Positions 1 to 4,815 are shown, counted from the stretch's first letter. The stretch: 8,523 nucleotides of DNA from Thermoleophilia bacterium (GCA_016844515.1 JAERMP010000084.1:1-8523); one strand, 5' to 3'. The notes: a model not told the origin generated them from the letters alone. Program-made: numbers and translations.

Positions 1-2
1 AG

Positions 3-170
3 CCCGGCGAGATCAAGTACCTTTCGATTGGTTGTGTCTCAGGTCTGCATGACTATCGAGCTAGTGGCACAATGACCACCTGGTTGCCACGGTGGTGGTT
101 TTTCGTAAAGCCGGGAACCACAAGGACGGTAGGGACCTATCACGGCGCTGTCCATGATGTAGCGTGCTAA
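3..170 (+). CDS. C-terminal end of an unrecognised protein (5' partial)
   Basis: An open frame enters from the left edge and runs 55 codons to TAA at 168-170. The visible peptide is rich in Trp, Tyr and Gly, with a stretch reading TTWLPRWWFFVKPGTT, and looks protein-like, but I do not recognise a family. The best support that it is translated is its end: the TAA shares its last A with the ATG of the next gene (TAATG at 168-172), the usual arrangement of translationally coupled neighbours. Codon use is less GC3-biased than in genes to the right, as in the next gene, which suggests the two arrived together. The frame could still be open by chance, because only 168 bases are visible. Confidence 0.4.
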   Translation, partial: PGEIKYLSIGCVSGLHDYRASGTMTTWLPRWWFFVKPGTTRTVGTYHGAVHDVAC

Positions 171-607
171 TGTATCGGCTCACAATCCTCTCCCCGAAGT
201 GCTGTTGGAAGATCGCATCAGGGATGGCGACGATCATTGGAGTGATCGCTCTGAGCGGTTGCAGATCACCCTCAAGCGGAGACACCTCAATTCCAATATT
301 TGGGGATGCACCGACTATTGCGTGGCCCACTGATATCTACTGTCCCATAACGCAGACTAGGATGACATGCTCTGAGGCGACGCCACCGAGCGGCGAGACA
401 AATCACTTTACAATCGGAGCGACGTACAACTACAAGAGCGTTGGCCTTCCGTTCGGTGTGACAAAGATCAGTACGGGACCCGAACGACCAACGATAGTGT
501 GCGAGCCACCGAGAGTAGCTCTTCTAGCGTGCATTGCACTCCCTAGTCGGCGCTTCTTTGAGGGAGAAGCGGCAATCTATTTTGAGGCTGAGAGCCCTTC
601 CGGATAA
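170..607 (+). CDS. Small predicted lipoprotein of unknown function
   Basis: This is a 145-residue protein if it starts at ATG 170. A GTG at 164 (two residues longer) and an ATG at 224 (residue 19) are in frame. I chose 170 because it overlaps the upstream stop as TAATG. The N-terminus has Arg3, Lys10 and Lys14, then a hydrophobic run (residues 19-30) ending in a lipobox-like LSGC with the Cys at residue 31, followed by a polar Ser/Pro/Gly stretch. That is the pattern of a lipoprotein signal peptide, so the mature protein would be lipid-anchored outside the membrane. The mature part contains several Cys (in YCPITQTRMTC, VCEPP and LLACIAL) that could pair, and no enzyme motif I know. No clear ribosome-binding site precedes 170. 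Codon use is mixed and GC is lower than in the surrounding chromosome, consistent with acquisition from elsewhere. The function is unknown. Confidence 0.55.
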   Translation: MYRLTILSPKCCWKIASGMATIIGVIALSGCRSPSSGDTSIPIFGDAPTIAWPTDIYCPITQTRMTCSEATPPSGETNHFTIGATYNYKSVGLPFGVTKISTGPERPTIVCEPPRVALLACIALPSRRFFEGEAAIYFEAESPSG

Positions 608-678
608 GAGTCTAGGTAACAACTCGACGGGCGGGCGGAGTTCTCCCTATATCGGAAGGGTATGAGGGGGTGCGCAAC

Positions 679-707
679 CGGGGATGCTTCTACAAACGTC
701 AAGTCCT
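679..707 (-). repeat. R2 copy A (29 bp; IS110 3'-end type)
   Basis: This segment matches 1049-1077 with two mismatches in 29 bases (core GGGGATGCTTCTA and CGTCAAGTCCT on the plus strand). In the second copy the sequence carries the stop codon of the IS110 transposase remnant, so copy A is probably the surviving 3' terminus of another, otherwise lost, copy of that element. No transposase coding sequence is attached here; R1 repeats lie directly beside it instead. Confidence 0.65.
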
Positions 708-715
708 CTGAGTAG

Positions 716-767
716 GAGGGGTCAGGTCTTGCATTAGGACCGGGGTCAGGTCTTCCATGATTCCACC
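716..767 (-). repeat. R1 repeat, partial copy (716-734) plus full copy (736-767)
   Basis: The full copy reads, on the plus strand, AGGACCGGGGTCAGGTCTTC then CATGATTCCACC. It has one extra base (CATGATTCC rather than CATGTTCC) compared with the copies at 884-914 and 1796-1826. Immediately before it a partial copy (GGGGTCAGGTCTTGCAT) is joined head to tail. Read on the minus strand, R1 translates as WNxEDLTP in one frame, which is why this peptide recurs in spurious ORFs of the region. Confidence 0.7.
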
Positions 768-883
768 TGTCAGGCACGCGATCCGGCACCGAGTTCGGCT
801 AGGGGGCGGCCGACCACCCGCTGCGAGACGCCCGTCTGATTGAGGTGCTTCGTAATCCCCCCGAGTCAGAACGGGAAGCCGGT

Positions 884-914
884 AGGACCGGGGTCAGGTC
901 TTCCATGTTCCACC
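884..914 (-). repeat. R1 repeat, full copy
   Basis: Plus-strand AGGACCGGGGTCAGGTCTTC followed by CATGTTCCACC. This copy separates an unassigned ~115-bp stretch from the transposase tail at 919-1026. Its core GGGGTCAGGTC is shared with the copies at 736-767 and 1796-1826. A half copy, AGGACCGGGGTC, follows at 919-930, abutting the transposase-tail coding sequence. Confidence 0.75.
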
Positions 915-918
915 CCCT

Positions 919-1026
919 AGGACCGGGGTCCGCGACGACAAGGGTGGCGAGGTCGCGGTAGCCGATGATCTTCCGAAACTGCCGTTCGGCTTCGAGCATG
1001 CCGGCGGCGGTCCAGCGCAGCGCCAT
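919..1026 (-). pseudogene. C-terminal remnant of an IS256/Mutator-like transposase
   Basis: On the minus strand the peptide begins MALRWTAAGMLEAERQFRKI and continues IGYRDLATLVVA before running into R1 sequence. The pattern 'alRW-AaGm-EAe-qFR-i-Gyr-L--L' is, as I remember it, the extreme C-terminus of one group of IS256/Mutator-type transposases, which use a DDE catalytic domain. Here only about 31 to 35 residues survive, none of them catalytic, and both sides are cut: R2 lies upstream (1049-1077, about 22 bases beyond) and the half R1 copy (919-930) lies at the 3' end. The family call rests on memory of a short motif and could be another DDE family. It is not functional. Confidence 0.45.
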
Positions 1027-1048
1027 CTCGCCTGAGGACCAGTGGGAA

Positions 1049-1077
1049 CGGGGATGCTTCTATAAGCGTCAAGTCCT
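1049..1077 (-). repeat. R2 copy B, spanning the IS110 transposase stop codon
   Basis: This is the partner of 679-707 (27 of 29 bases identical). On the minus strand it begins with AGGACTTGA, where TGA (1071-1069) is the stop codon of the IS110 remnant, so it marks that gene's 3' end and its flank. Just beyond it lies the unrelated transposase tail, so this R2 copy is an insertion or deletion junction. Confidence 0.65.
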
Positions 1078-1797
1078 GGGCATCGCCTCCAGCCTGCGAA
1101 AGAGCGAGCGCGCGAGGTAGCGCTTGAGGCAGCGCACCGCCTCCCGCCCGCTCTTGCCCTCGCTGACGCGGCGGGCGATGTAGGTCTTCGTCTCGCGGTC
1201 GACTCGGCGCCGACAGAGGACGATCGTGTGCAACGCACGATTCAGACGCCGATCGCCGCCGCGATCGAGATGGTAGCGGACGGTCTTCCCGGAGCTCGCC
1301 GGGATGGGCGCAGCCCCGGCGAGATGGGCGAAAGCCGCCTCCGAGCGCAGCTGTCCGGGCTCGGACCAGGCGACGAGCAGCGCCGCCGCGGAGATGGGCC
1401 CGACCCCGCGGCGGGCGAGGAGCGCGGGAGCGAGCGTCTCGATGCGGCGCACGAGCTCGCGTTCGAGCGTCTCCGACTCGGCGCGCAGCTGACGCACCCG
1501 CACGGCGAGCGAGCGCAGGGCGAGCGCGCAGGCGGCGCGTTCCGAGTCTGAGCGGCCGGGGCGCAAGCGGGCGCAGGAGCAGATGAGGGTGGCCTCGCTT
1601 CGTCCCTCGAGGCGCTCGCGCAGCTCCGCCGGGGAGGTGACGACGAGCGCGCGCAGCTCGTTCAAGGCCGCCGTGCAGGCTCTGACCGAGCCCTCCCGAG
1701 TCGAGAGCAAAGCCGCCTGCGTCTCGGAGCCTAGACGCAGCCGCGCTCCCGCCGAGCCCGAGAGCACCTGCCGGGCGGCCCGCTCGGCGTCGAGTAG
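1069..1797 (-). pseudogene. Truncated IS110-family transposase (C-terminal ~242 residues)
   Basis: IS110 transposases pair an N-terminal RuvC-like DEDD domain with a C-terminal Transposase_20 domain carrying a catalytic serine, and are guided by a bridge RNA. Here homology starts at LLDAERAARQ, which matches the family's 'KSDPxDAExAAR' region, and continues through a coiled segment (RAESETLERELVRRIETL) to RRGVGPISAAALLVAW, then GAAPIPASSGKTVRYHLDRG and GDRRLNRALH, ending LEAMPRT. The Ser-Gly of the catalytic-serine region is present (PASSGK). The first ~100 residues, with the first Asp, the Glu and the SD aspartate of DEDD, are absent: the sequence changes abruptly into an R1 repeat at 1796-1826. 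The reading frame stays open upstream to 2124, but that extension translates repeats (WNMEDLTP, WNMGDLT) and unrelated DNA. It is presumed inactive. I did not identify a bridge-RNA region. Confidence 0.8.
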
Positions 1798-1868
1798 GGC
1801 CGGGGTCAGGTCTTCCATGTTCCACCAACAGAGCCGGTCGGGCCGCGTAAGGTCTCCCATGTTCCACA
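1796..1868 (-). repeat. R1 repeat, full copy (1796-1826) plus partial copy (1848-1868)
   Basis: The full copy (plus strand: AGGGCCGGGGTCAGGTCTTC then CATGTTCCACC) sits exactly where the IS110 homology stops. A second, shorter copy, TAAGGTCTCCCATGTTCCAC, follows about 20 bases later in the same orientation. The truncation breakpoint and the repeat coincide to within a few bases, so R1 either caused the deletion or was inserted at it. Confidence 0.7.
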
Positions 1869-2263
1869 GCCGATGACCGCAGGCCGGGTAGGGGGAGGTT
1901 GTCCCGTAGCTCGTAGAACTTCGTAGGCGGCGGTCCCTCCGTCCCGTCCGCTCTGCTTGGGAGCGTGCTCTGCTTGGGAGCGTGATGGGTGCTCCGCAAG
2001 ATCGAAAGGAGTCAACGGATTGAAGTACTCTTTCGAGGCAAGAGAGATTGAGCATTTCAGCAAGTCCACTCGTTGGCCACGCTGCCTGGGATGAGTTCGG
2101 CCTCGGATAGCGCTGAGGCCTCAAGCCGTTTGCCGAACTCCGCTGTGCGTTGTATTCTCAGAGTGGACGAACGCATGTTCGACTACGAGCCCGGCCGTCG
2201 CGGCTTGGAGCGAGCGGACACGTCGTAACCGAGGTCAGAAAGTATGTTTTGCAACATAGGCGA
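1869..2263. other. Stretch without a recognisable gene
   Basis: About 400 bases between the R1 repeats and the first 31-bp repeat. Both strands have open frames that run in from neighbouring sequence, but none has a recognisable motif or convincing start. The only structure I see is the 17-bp tandem duplication at 1950-1983. The segment 2000-2260 is lower in GC than the surrounding chromosome. It could be the eroded upstream part of an IS or of a lost gene. Confidence 0.4.
1950..1983. repeat. Exact 17-bp tandem duplication
   Basis: The unit GCTCTGCTTGGGAGCGT occurs twice head to tail (1950-1966 and 1967-1983) with no mismatch. Two copies only; this is most simply a slippage duplication within decaying sequence. 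Confidence 0.85.
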
Positions 2264-2294
2264 AGGGTTGTAAAGCTGTCTCAGGAGGTGCATT
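2264..2294 (+). repeat. 31-bp direct repeat, left copy (DR-L)
   Basis: This copy, AGGGTTGTAAAGCTGTCTCA then GGAGGTGCATT, matches 3409-3439 in 30 of 31 positions (T at 2271 against G at 3416). The two copies are in the same orientation and enclose the DUF6933 gene and hicBA. The repeat contains AGGAGGT, a perfect Shine-Dalgarno core, but no start codon follows at a normal distance in either copy, so it is not simply a conserved ribosome-binding site. Confidence 0.85.
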
Positions 2295-2372
2295 TTCCCA
2301 GAGGTCGCAGCATTCTTTCGAACCGCGTCGTCCGTTCGGCGCTGCCCCCTGCGCGACCGATAGCCTTGCCAG

Positions 2373-2918
2373 GTGATCCTGCGCTGCACGGCGAAGGCGT
2401 TGGATCTGCTCGGCGGTCGGCGCCTCGAGTTCACCGAGTCCACGCCTACGGACGACGACTGGTACCTCAACCTCCTGTGGGTCGACCGCAAGAAGTGCCT
2501 TCTGCTCGCGCATGCCGGAACCCTCTTCTCGGTGTTCGTTGCCGGCGTGCGCAAGGCGGATCTGGTTCCGGTCGGCCACTACATCGTCAACGCTGTCACG
2601 GCGGAGCTCCGCACGGAAGGCCTGCCGACCGACGCATTGGGTCGCCTCGACCCTGACGGCATTTTTCTCGGAAGGACAGCAAGTCGAAGCGTGCTCGGGT
2701 TCATGAACGACATCGCCGCCCACTGCCGGTACCAGGTGGCTCACGAAGGCGGGCTCGATCAGACGGACATCGGTGCGCTCAACCACGGCCTCCGTCGAAC
2801 GCTCCACAACCAGCGGGGATACGCCTACCCGATCGAACGGGTCGCCGAGCGGCTCGATGCACACCCGCAGAGCACTGCTCGGGCTCGGCGAGCGTCCGGC
2901 AATCTCGGCGAAGACTGA
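2373..2918 (+). CDS. DUF6933-like protein
   Basis: A 181-residue protein starting at GTG 2373. The start is fixed by the family-like N-terminus ILRCTAKALDLL. I recognise the pattern of DUF6933 proteins: a short N-terminal element, then WYLNLLWVDRKKCLLLAHA (residues 30-48), SVFVAGVRKADL (53-64), an LPTDALGRLDP segment (84-94) and the conserved ASRSVLGFMNDIA (103-115), ending with YPIERVAERL. I know of no established biochemical function; it has no signal peptide or membrane segment, so it is probably cytoplasmic. The ~20 residues after the YPIE block are Ala/Arg-rich and probably not part of the conserved domain. No strong ribosome-binding site is visible. It lies 48 bases upstream of hicB on the same strand, inside the pair of 31-bp repeats. 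A link to the toxin-antitoxin pair is possible but rests on position alone. Confidence 0.75.
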   Translation: MILRCTAKALDLLGGRRLEFTESTPTDDDWYLNLLWVDRKKCLLLAHAGTLFSVFVAGVRKADLVPVGHYIVNAVTAELRTEGLPTDALGRLDPDGIFLGRTASRSVLGFMNDIAAHCRYQVAHEGGLDQTDIGALNHGLRRTLHNQRGYAYPIERVAERLDAHPQSTARARRASGNLGED

Positions 2919-2954
2919 GAAGAGTGTCTTGCTGGCGGTTGTGCCATCCCCCGC

Positions 2955-2960
2955 TATCGT
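2955..2960 (+). promoter_or_regulatory. Putative -10 box of hicBA (leaderless)
   Basis: TATCGT ends six bases before the hicB ATG and fits the actinobacterial TANNNT -10 consensus. Transcription would begin at or next to the A of the start codon, giving a leaderless mRNA, and no Shine-Dalgarno sequence is present. No convincing -35 box is visible. It suggests hicBA has its own promoter rather than depending on the upstream gene. Confidence 0.45.
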
Positions 2961-2966
2961 GGGACC

Positions 2967-3188
2967 ATGACCGACAGGCTGCGCATGACGATCGCCTACG
3001 ACGAGCCGGACGAGGACGGCTGGATTGTCGCCCGCGTCGTCGAGGTGCCAGGCGCGATCAGTCAGGGGAAGACACGCGGCGAGGCACGGGACAACGTCGT
3101 GGATGCTCTCCGGCTGATGCTCTCGCCCGACGATCAAGAGGGAACCGCCGACGAGAGTGTCGAACTGCACCTTCAGCTTTCGGCGTGA
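2967..3188 (+). CDS. hicB: HicB-family antitoxin
   Basis: A 73-residue protein with the HicB partial RNase-H-like fold signature: a first strand (LRMTIAYDEPDEDGWIVARV), the VPGAISQGKTRGEARDN turn and helix (the family's 'PG-xSQG-T-eEA--N' motif, residues ~28-45) and VVDALRLML. It is short, with no C-terminal DNA-binding domain after the HicB core, so autorepression would have to work differently from the long HicB forms or come from the complex. In type II modules of this family HicB binds HicA and blocks its RNase activity. The stop codon overlaps the next gene's GTG (GTGA at 3185-3188). The antitoxin-first order is the reverse of the classical hicA-hicB arrangement in E. coli, but occurs elsewhere. 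Confidence 0.88.
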   Translation: MTDRLRMTIAYDEPDEDGWIVARVVEVPGAISQGKTRGEARDNVVDALRLMLSPDDQEGTADESVELHLQLSA

Positions 3189-3370
3189 AGCTGCGTGATC
3201 TCGAGCGTTATCTGACCGCGCACGGCGCACACAAAGTCGCCGAAGGCGGCCGACATACCAAGTGGCGGAGCGAAGACGGCGCACGCACGACAGCCGTGCC
3301 TCGGCACACCGAAGTCGGCCCGGGGCTCGTCCGAGCAATCTGCAAGCAACTCGGAATCCCGGTGCCCTAA
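3185..3370 (+). CDS. hicA: HicA-family mRNA interferase toxin
   Basis: A 61-residue protein from GTG 3185, coupled to hicB by a 4-base overlap. It follows the HicA pattern: KLRDLERYLTAHGA (first helix), KVAEGGRHTKWRSEDG with the catalytic-position histidine at residue 24 in the 'GGRHTKW' strand, TTAVPRHTEVGPGLVRAIC (the family's 'vPrH-e--pGl-r-I' motif) and a C-terminal KQLGIP. HicA toxins have a double-stranded-RNA-binding-like fold and cleave mRNA, halting growth until HicB neutralises them. Nothing looks damaged: the active-site His, the Pro-Arg-His motif and the full length are all present, so the pair is probably functional. It ends 38 bases before the right-hand 31-bp repeat. Confidence 0.88.
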   Translation: MKLRDLERYLTAHGAHKVAEGGRHTKWRSEDGARTTAVPRHTEVGPGLVRAICKQLGIPVP

Positions 3371-3408
3371 CGCCGTTCCGGTAGACATAGCCCTTCGAGA
3401 TCCTCCGG

Positions 3409-3439
3409 AGGGTTGGAAAGCTGTCTCAGGAGGTGCATT
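3409..3439 (+). repeat. 31-bp direct repeat, right copy (DR-R)
   Basis: This is the second copy of the repeat at 2264-2294 (one mismatch). It sits about 84 bases upstream of the YCII gene start, in what is probably that gene's leader or promoter region. Its first bases overlap a perfect 10-bp palindrome, CCTCCGGAGG (3402-3411), which the left copy lacks, so the palindrome belongs to the flank and not the repeat. The identical part stops at 3439. Confidence 0.85.
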
Positions 3440-3522
3440 CCGGCACTCCCCGTTCGTGCGGTGCTGTCGATTTCGTTGCTCCCCGTTCGTTTCAAGGCGA
3501 CCGCTCTCAGAAGGAGGAAGCG

Positions 3523-3867
3523 ATGAAGTACATGCTGCTGATCCACCAAGACGCCGCCGCAGACGAGTTCGCGAGCCTCTCTGAGGACGAGCAGAAGGCG
3601 ATCTACAGCGAGTGGAAGGCGATTCGCGAGACCCCCGGCGTCAGCCCCGGCCTCCAGCTCCAGCCCCCCGAGGCAGCAACGACGGTGCGGGTACAGGACG
3701 GCGAGACGCTGACCACCGACGGTCCGTTCGCCGAGACCAAGGAGGCCATCGGCGGCTACCTCCTGTTCGAGGCCGACGATCTCAACTCTGCAATCGAGTT
3801 GGCCTCCCGGATTCCGGCGGCCCGCCAGGGTGGCGCGGTCGAGGTGCGCCCGATCGTGGAGTGGTAG
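3523..3867 (+). CDS. YCII / DGPF-domain protein
   Basis: A 114-residue protein of the YCII-related (DGPF) family: N-terminal MKYMLLIHQD, a central helix, then GETLTTDGPFAETKEAIGGY with the diagnostic DGPF at residues 66-69, and a C-terminal ELASRIPAARQGGAVEVRPI strand. The start is secure: AAGGAGGAA at 3511-3519 is a strong ribosome-binding site three bases before ATG. The family has a dimeric alpha/beta ferredoxin-like fold. In actinobacteria these genes often sit beside ECF sigma-factor genes of the SigJ/ECF41 kind; no sigma factor follows here, since tRNA-Val comes next. The enzymatic role is unknown; it is cytoplasmic. The upstream region holds the right 31-bp repeat, so insertion of the hicBA block may have changed this gene's promoter. 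Confidence 0.88.
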   Translation: MKYMLLIHQDAAADEFASLSEDEQKAIYSEWKAIRETPGVSPGLQLQPPEAATTVRVQDGETLTTDGPFAETKEAIGGYLLFEADDLNSAIELASRIPAARQGGAVEVRPIVEW

Positions 3868-4000
3868 CTGTCATCGAACAGGCCTTTCGCGATCAGGTGG
3901 TCCGTCCCGACGAGGGGGAGTAAGACGCTCGTGCGCCGCATCCCATCGAGCGCGTCGTGAAGGCATGAGGTGTGTTTGTGTGATCCTTCCGGCTGTTCCC

Positions 4001-4073
4001 GGGCGGTTAGCTCAGCTGGTAGAGCGCCTGCTTTACACGCAGGTGGCCGCAGGTTCGAGTCCTGCACCGCCCA
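4001..4073 (+). tRNA. tRNA-Val (anticodon UAC)
   Basis: A complete 73-base cloverleaf. The acceptor stem GGGCGGT/ACCGCCC (4001-4007 with 4066-4072) has discriminator A at 4073. The D arm is GCTC-AGCTGGTA-GAGC. The anticodon stem CCTGC/GCAGG (4027-4031 with 4039-4043) encloses loop TTTACAC, with anticodon TAC at 4034-4036. The variable loop is TGGCC and the T arm is GCAGG-TTCGAGT-CCTGC. All stems are perfectly paired. TAC reads GUA and related valine codons. The 3' CCA is not encoded. tRNA genes are common integration sites, but no integrase or copy of the tRNA 3' end is visible nearby. Confidence 0.97.
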
Positions 4074-4084
4074 TGCTCTCTGCA

Positions 4085-4116
4085 GCGGCAGGGAAGCCGA
4101 GTGGCTTCCCTGCCGC
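4085..4116 (+). terminator. Perfect 14-bp-arm hairpin downstream of tRNA-Val
   Basis: GCGGCAGGGAAGCC (4085-4098) and its exact complement (4103-4116) are separated by a four-base loop, GAGT, only 11 bases after the tRNA. A stem this long and GC-rich would fold strongly and could end or process the tRNA transcript. No U-tract follows, so a classical rho-independent terminator is not proven. The right arm is also the start of the duplicated unit at 4099-4258, so it may be a repeat element rather than a dedicated terminator. Confidence 0.55.
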
Positions 4117-4258
4117 GCGAATCCTGAAGCTGGCCGCTTCGCGGCCAGGTCTGGTCGTGAACACAGGTGGAATCGGCGGCCTGAAACCGACTGGCTTCCC
4201 TGCCGCGCGAAGACCGCTGAAGCTGGCCGCTTCGCGGCCAGGTGTGGTCGTGAATCAC
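4099..4258. repeat. Duplicated palindromic unit (two copies, ~90-bp spacing)
   Basis: Two direct copies, about 4099-4163 and 4189-4258, share GGCTTCCCTGCCGCGCGAA, then CTGAAGCTGGCCGC, TTCGCGGCCAGGT and TGGTCGTGAA. Each includes a perfect stem, CTGGCCGC-TTC-GCGGCCAG (4130-4148 and 4223-4241). The first copy also forms the 14-bp hairpin with sequence to its left; the second copy has no such partner. No coding frame explains the similarity. It resembles REP/BIME-type intergenic repeats. Confidence 0.75.
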
Positions 4259-4283
4259 CACCGGTGCTACGGCACACGGCACT

Positions 4284-4577
4284 TCAACGACGGTACACCT
4301 CCCGACGGTGGGCGATACGAGCGATGACCACGAGGCGCTCGGCATCGTCGACGGCGTAGACGACCCGATAGTCGCCGACCCTGATGCGGTAGTCGTCACG
4401 GCCGGCGAGCTTCAGCATGCCCACGGGGCGGGAGTTCGCGCCCAGCGCGTCGATCGCTCTGCTCACTCGGTCGCGGAGCGGTCCCTGCAGCCGACGGTAT
4501 TCGCGGGCCGCCACCGGATGGAGACGGACCTCGTACTCGGGTTGCGCCGAGGCCGCTACTCCCGCACCTCCGCCCAC
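4284..4577 (-). CDS. RelE/ParE-family toxin
   Basis: A 97-residue protein with the RelE signature: YEVRLHPVAAREYRRLQGPLR, spacer helix VSRAIDAL, LKLAGRDDYRIRVGDYRVVY (residues 55-74, the hallmark 'l-g---yRiRvGdYRv-Y') and C-terminal IAHRREVYRR. RelE toxins are ribosome-dependent mRNA endonucleases; the C-terminal Arg/Tyr cluster (90-97, HRREVYRR) corresponds to the usual catalytic end. The start GTG at 4577 is the only usable one; it gives a 22-base overlap with the antitoxin gene and a non-conserved first ~14 residues. The toxin follows its antitoxin on the minus strand, a coupled arrangement. It seems intact. Confidence 0.88.
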   Translation of the reverse strand: MGGGAGVAASAQPEYEVRLHPVAAREYRRLQGPLRDRVSRAIDALGANSRPVGMLKLAGRDDYRIRVGDYRVVYAVDDAERLVVIARIAHRREVYRR

Positions 4578-4798
4578 GGCAACGCGGTGTCACGTTCGTC
4601 GCGAGCCTGCAGGGCGGCCAGGCTGTCCTCGAGATATTCGAGGCGCTCGAGGAGATCTGCGTAGCGATCGGCGTCGAGGAGCACACCCGCAAGGCGCCCA
4701 CGCTTGGAGACATACAGCGCGTCCTCGCTCTCACGAAGCGCATCGAGCTCGCGCCCGAGGCGCGCTCGCAAGTCCTCGGCTGTGACGATTCGAGGCAT
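4556..4798 (-). CDS. Phd/YefM-family antitoxin
   Basis: An 80-residue protein, first gene of the minus-strand pair. The N-terminal half (MPRIVTAEDLRARLGRELDA) is the DNA-binding and dimerisation part of the Phd/YefM fold; LYVSKRGRLAGVLLDADRYADLLERLEYLED is the family's 'v-k-grpvavLls---y--L-e-le' segment. The C-terminus, acidic with a Trp (ALPWAEVRE), would wrap the toxin. The start ATG at 4798 has an AAGGGA ribosome-binding site nine bases upstream (4808-4813, minus strand). Family members repress their own promoter, and a matching palindrome lies just upstream at 4816-4845. Confidence 0.87.
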   Translation of the reverse strand: MPRIVTAEDLRARLGRELDALRESEDALYVSKRGRLAGVLLDADRYADLLERLEYLEDSLAALQARDERDTALPWAEVRE

Positions 4799-4815
4799 GT
4801 CTCGTTATCCCTTGT

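Larger units (their letters stand above)
608..2263. mobile_element. IS graveyard: mosaic of transposase 3' ends and short repeats, no intact gene
   Basis: About 1.65 kb without an intact gene. On the minus strand it contains an IS110-family transposase lacking its N-terminus (1069-1797) and a ~35-residue transposase tail resembling the IS256/Mutator type (919-1026). Between and around them lie copies of two repeats, R1 and R2, listed separately. Frames longer than 300 codons cross this region on the minus strand, but their N-terminal parts translate repeat and junction sequence, so I do not treat them as full genes. I see no terminal inverted repeats enclosing the whole block and no obvious target-site duplication. 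It is best read as decayed, nested insertions. Bases 768-883 hold unique sequence I cannot assign. Confidence 0.6.

Noticed and set aside
716..930. CRISPR-like array made of the R1 repeats
   Set aside because: Spacings are irregular (0 to >100 bases), copies are truncated variably and no cas gene is present; the pattern fits mobile-element debris.
917..2124. Long minus-strand frames (about 350-360 codons) across the IS region
   Set aside because: One contains the real IS110 C-terminal part, but its first ~108 residues translate repeats and unrelated DNA; the other long frame (917-1999) is an Ala/Arg-rich out-of-frame shadow in GC-rich sequence.
2235..3338. 367-codon minus-strand frame opposite the DUF6933 and hicBA genes
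   Set aside because: It is antisense to three well-supported genes, has no recognisable motif and Arg/Val-rich composition typical of a shadow frame.
2264..3439. Integron attC sites as the explanation of the 31-bp repeats
   Set aside because: The repeats lack paired RYYYAAC/GTTRRRY core sites and the palindromic attC fold, and two genes plus a TA pair lie between them rather than one cassette per site.
4001..4283. tRNA-Val as an att site with a duplicated 3' end
   Set aside because: I looked for a second copy of the tRNA 3' end (TTCGAGTCCTGCACCGCCCA) in the window and found none; the downstream repeats are unrelated to the tRNA sequence.
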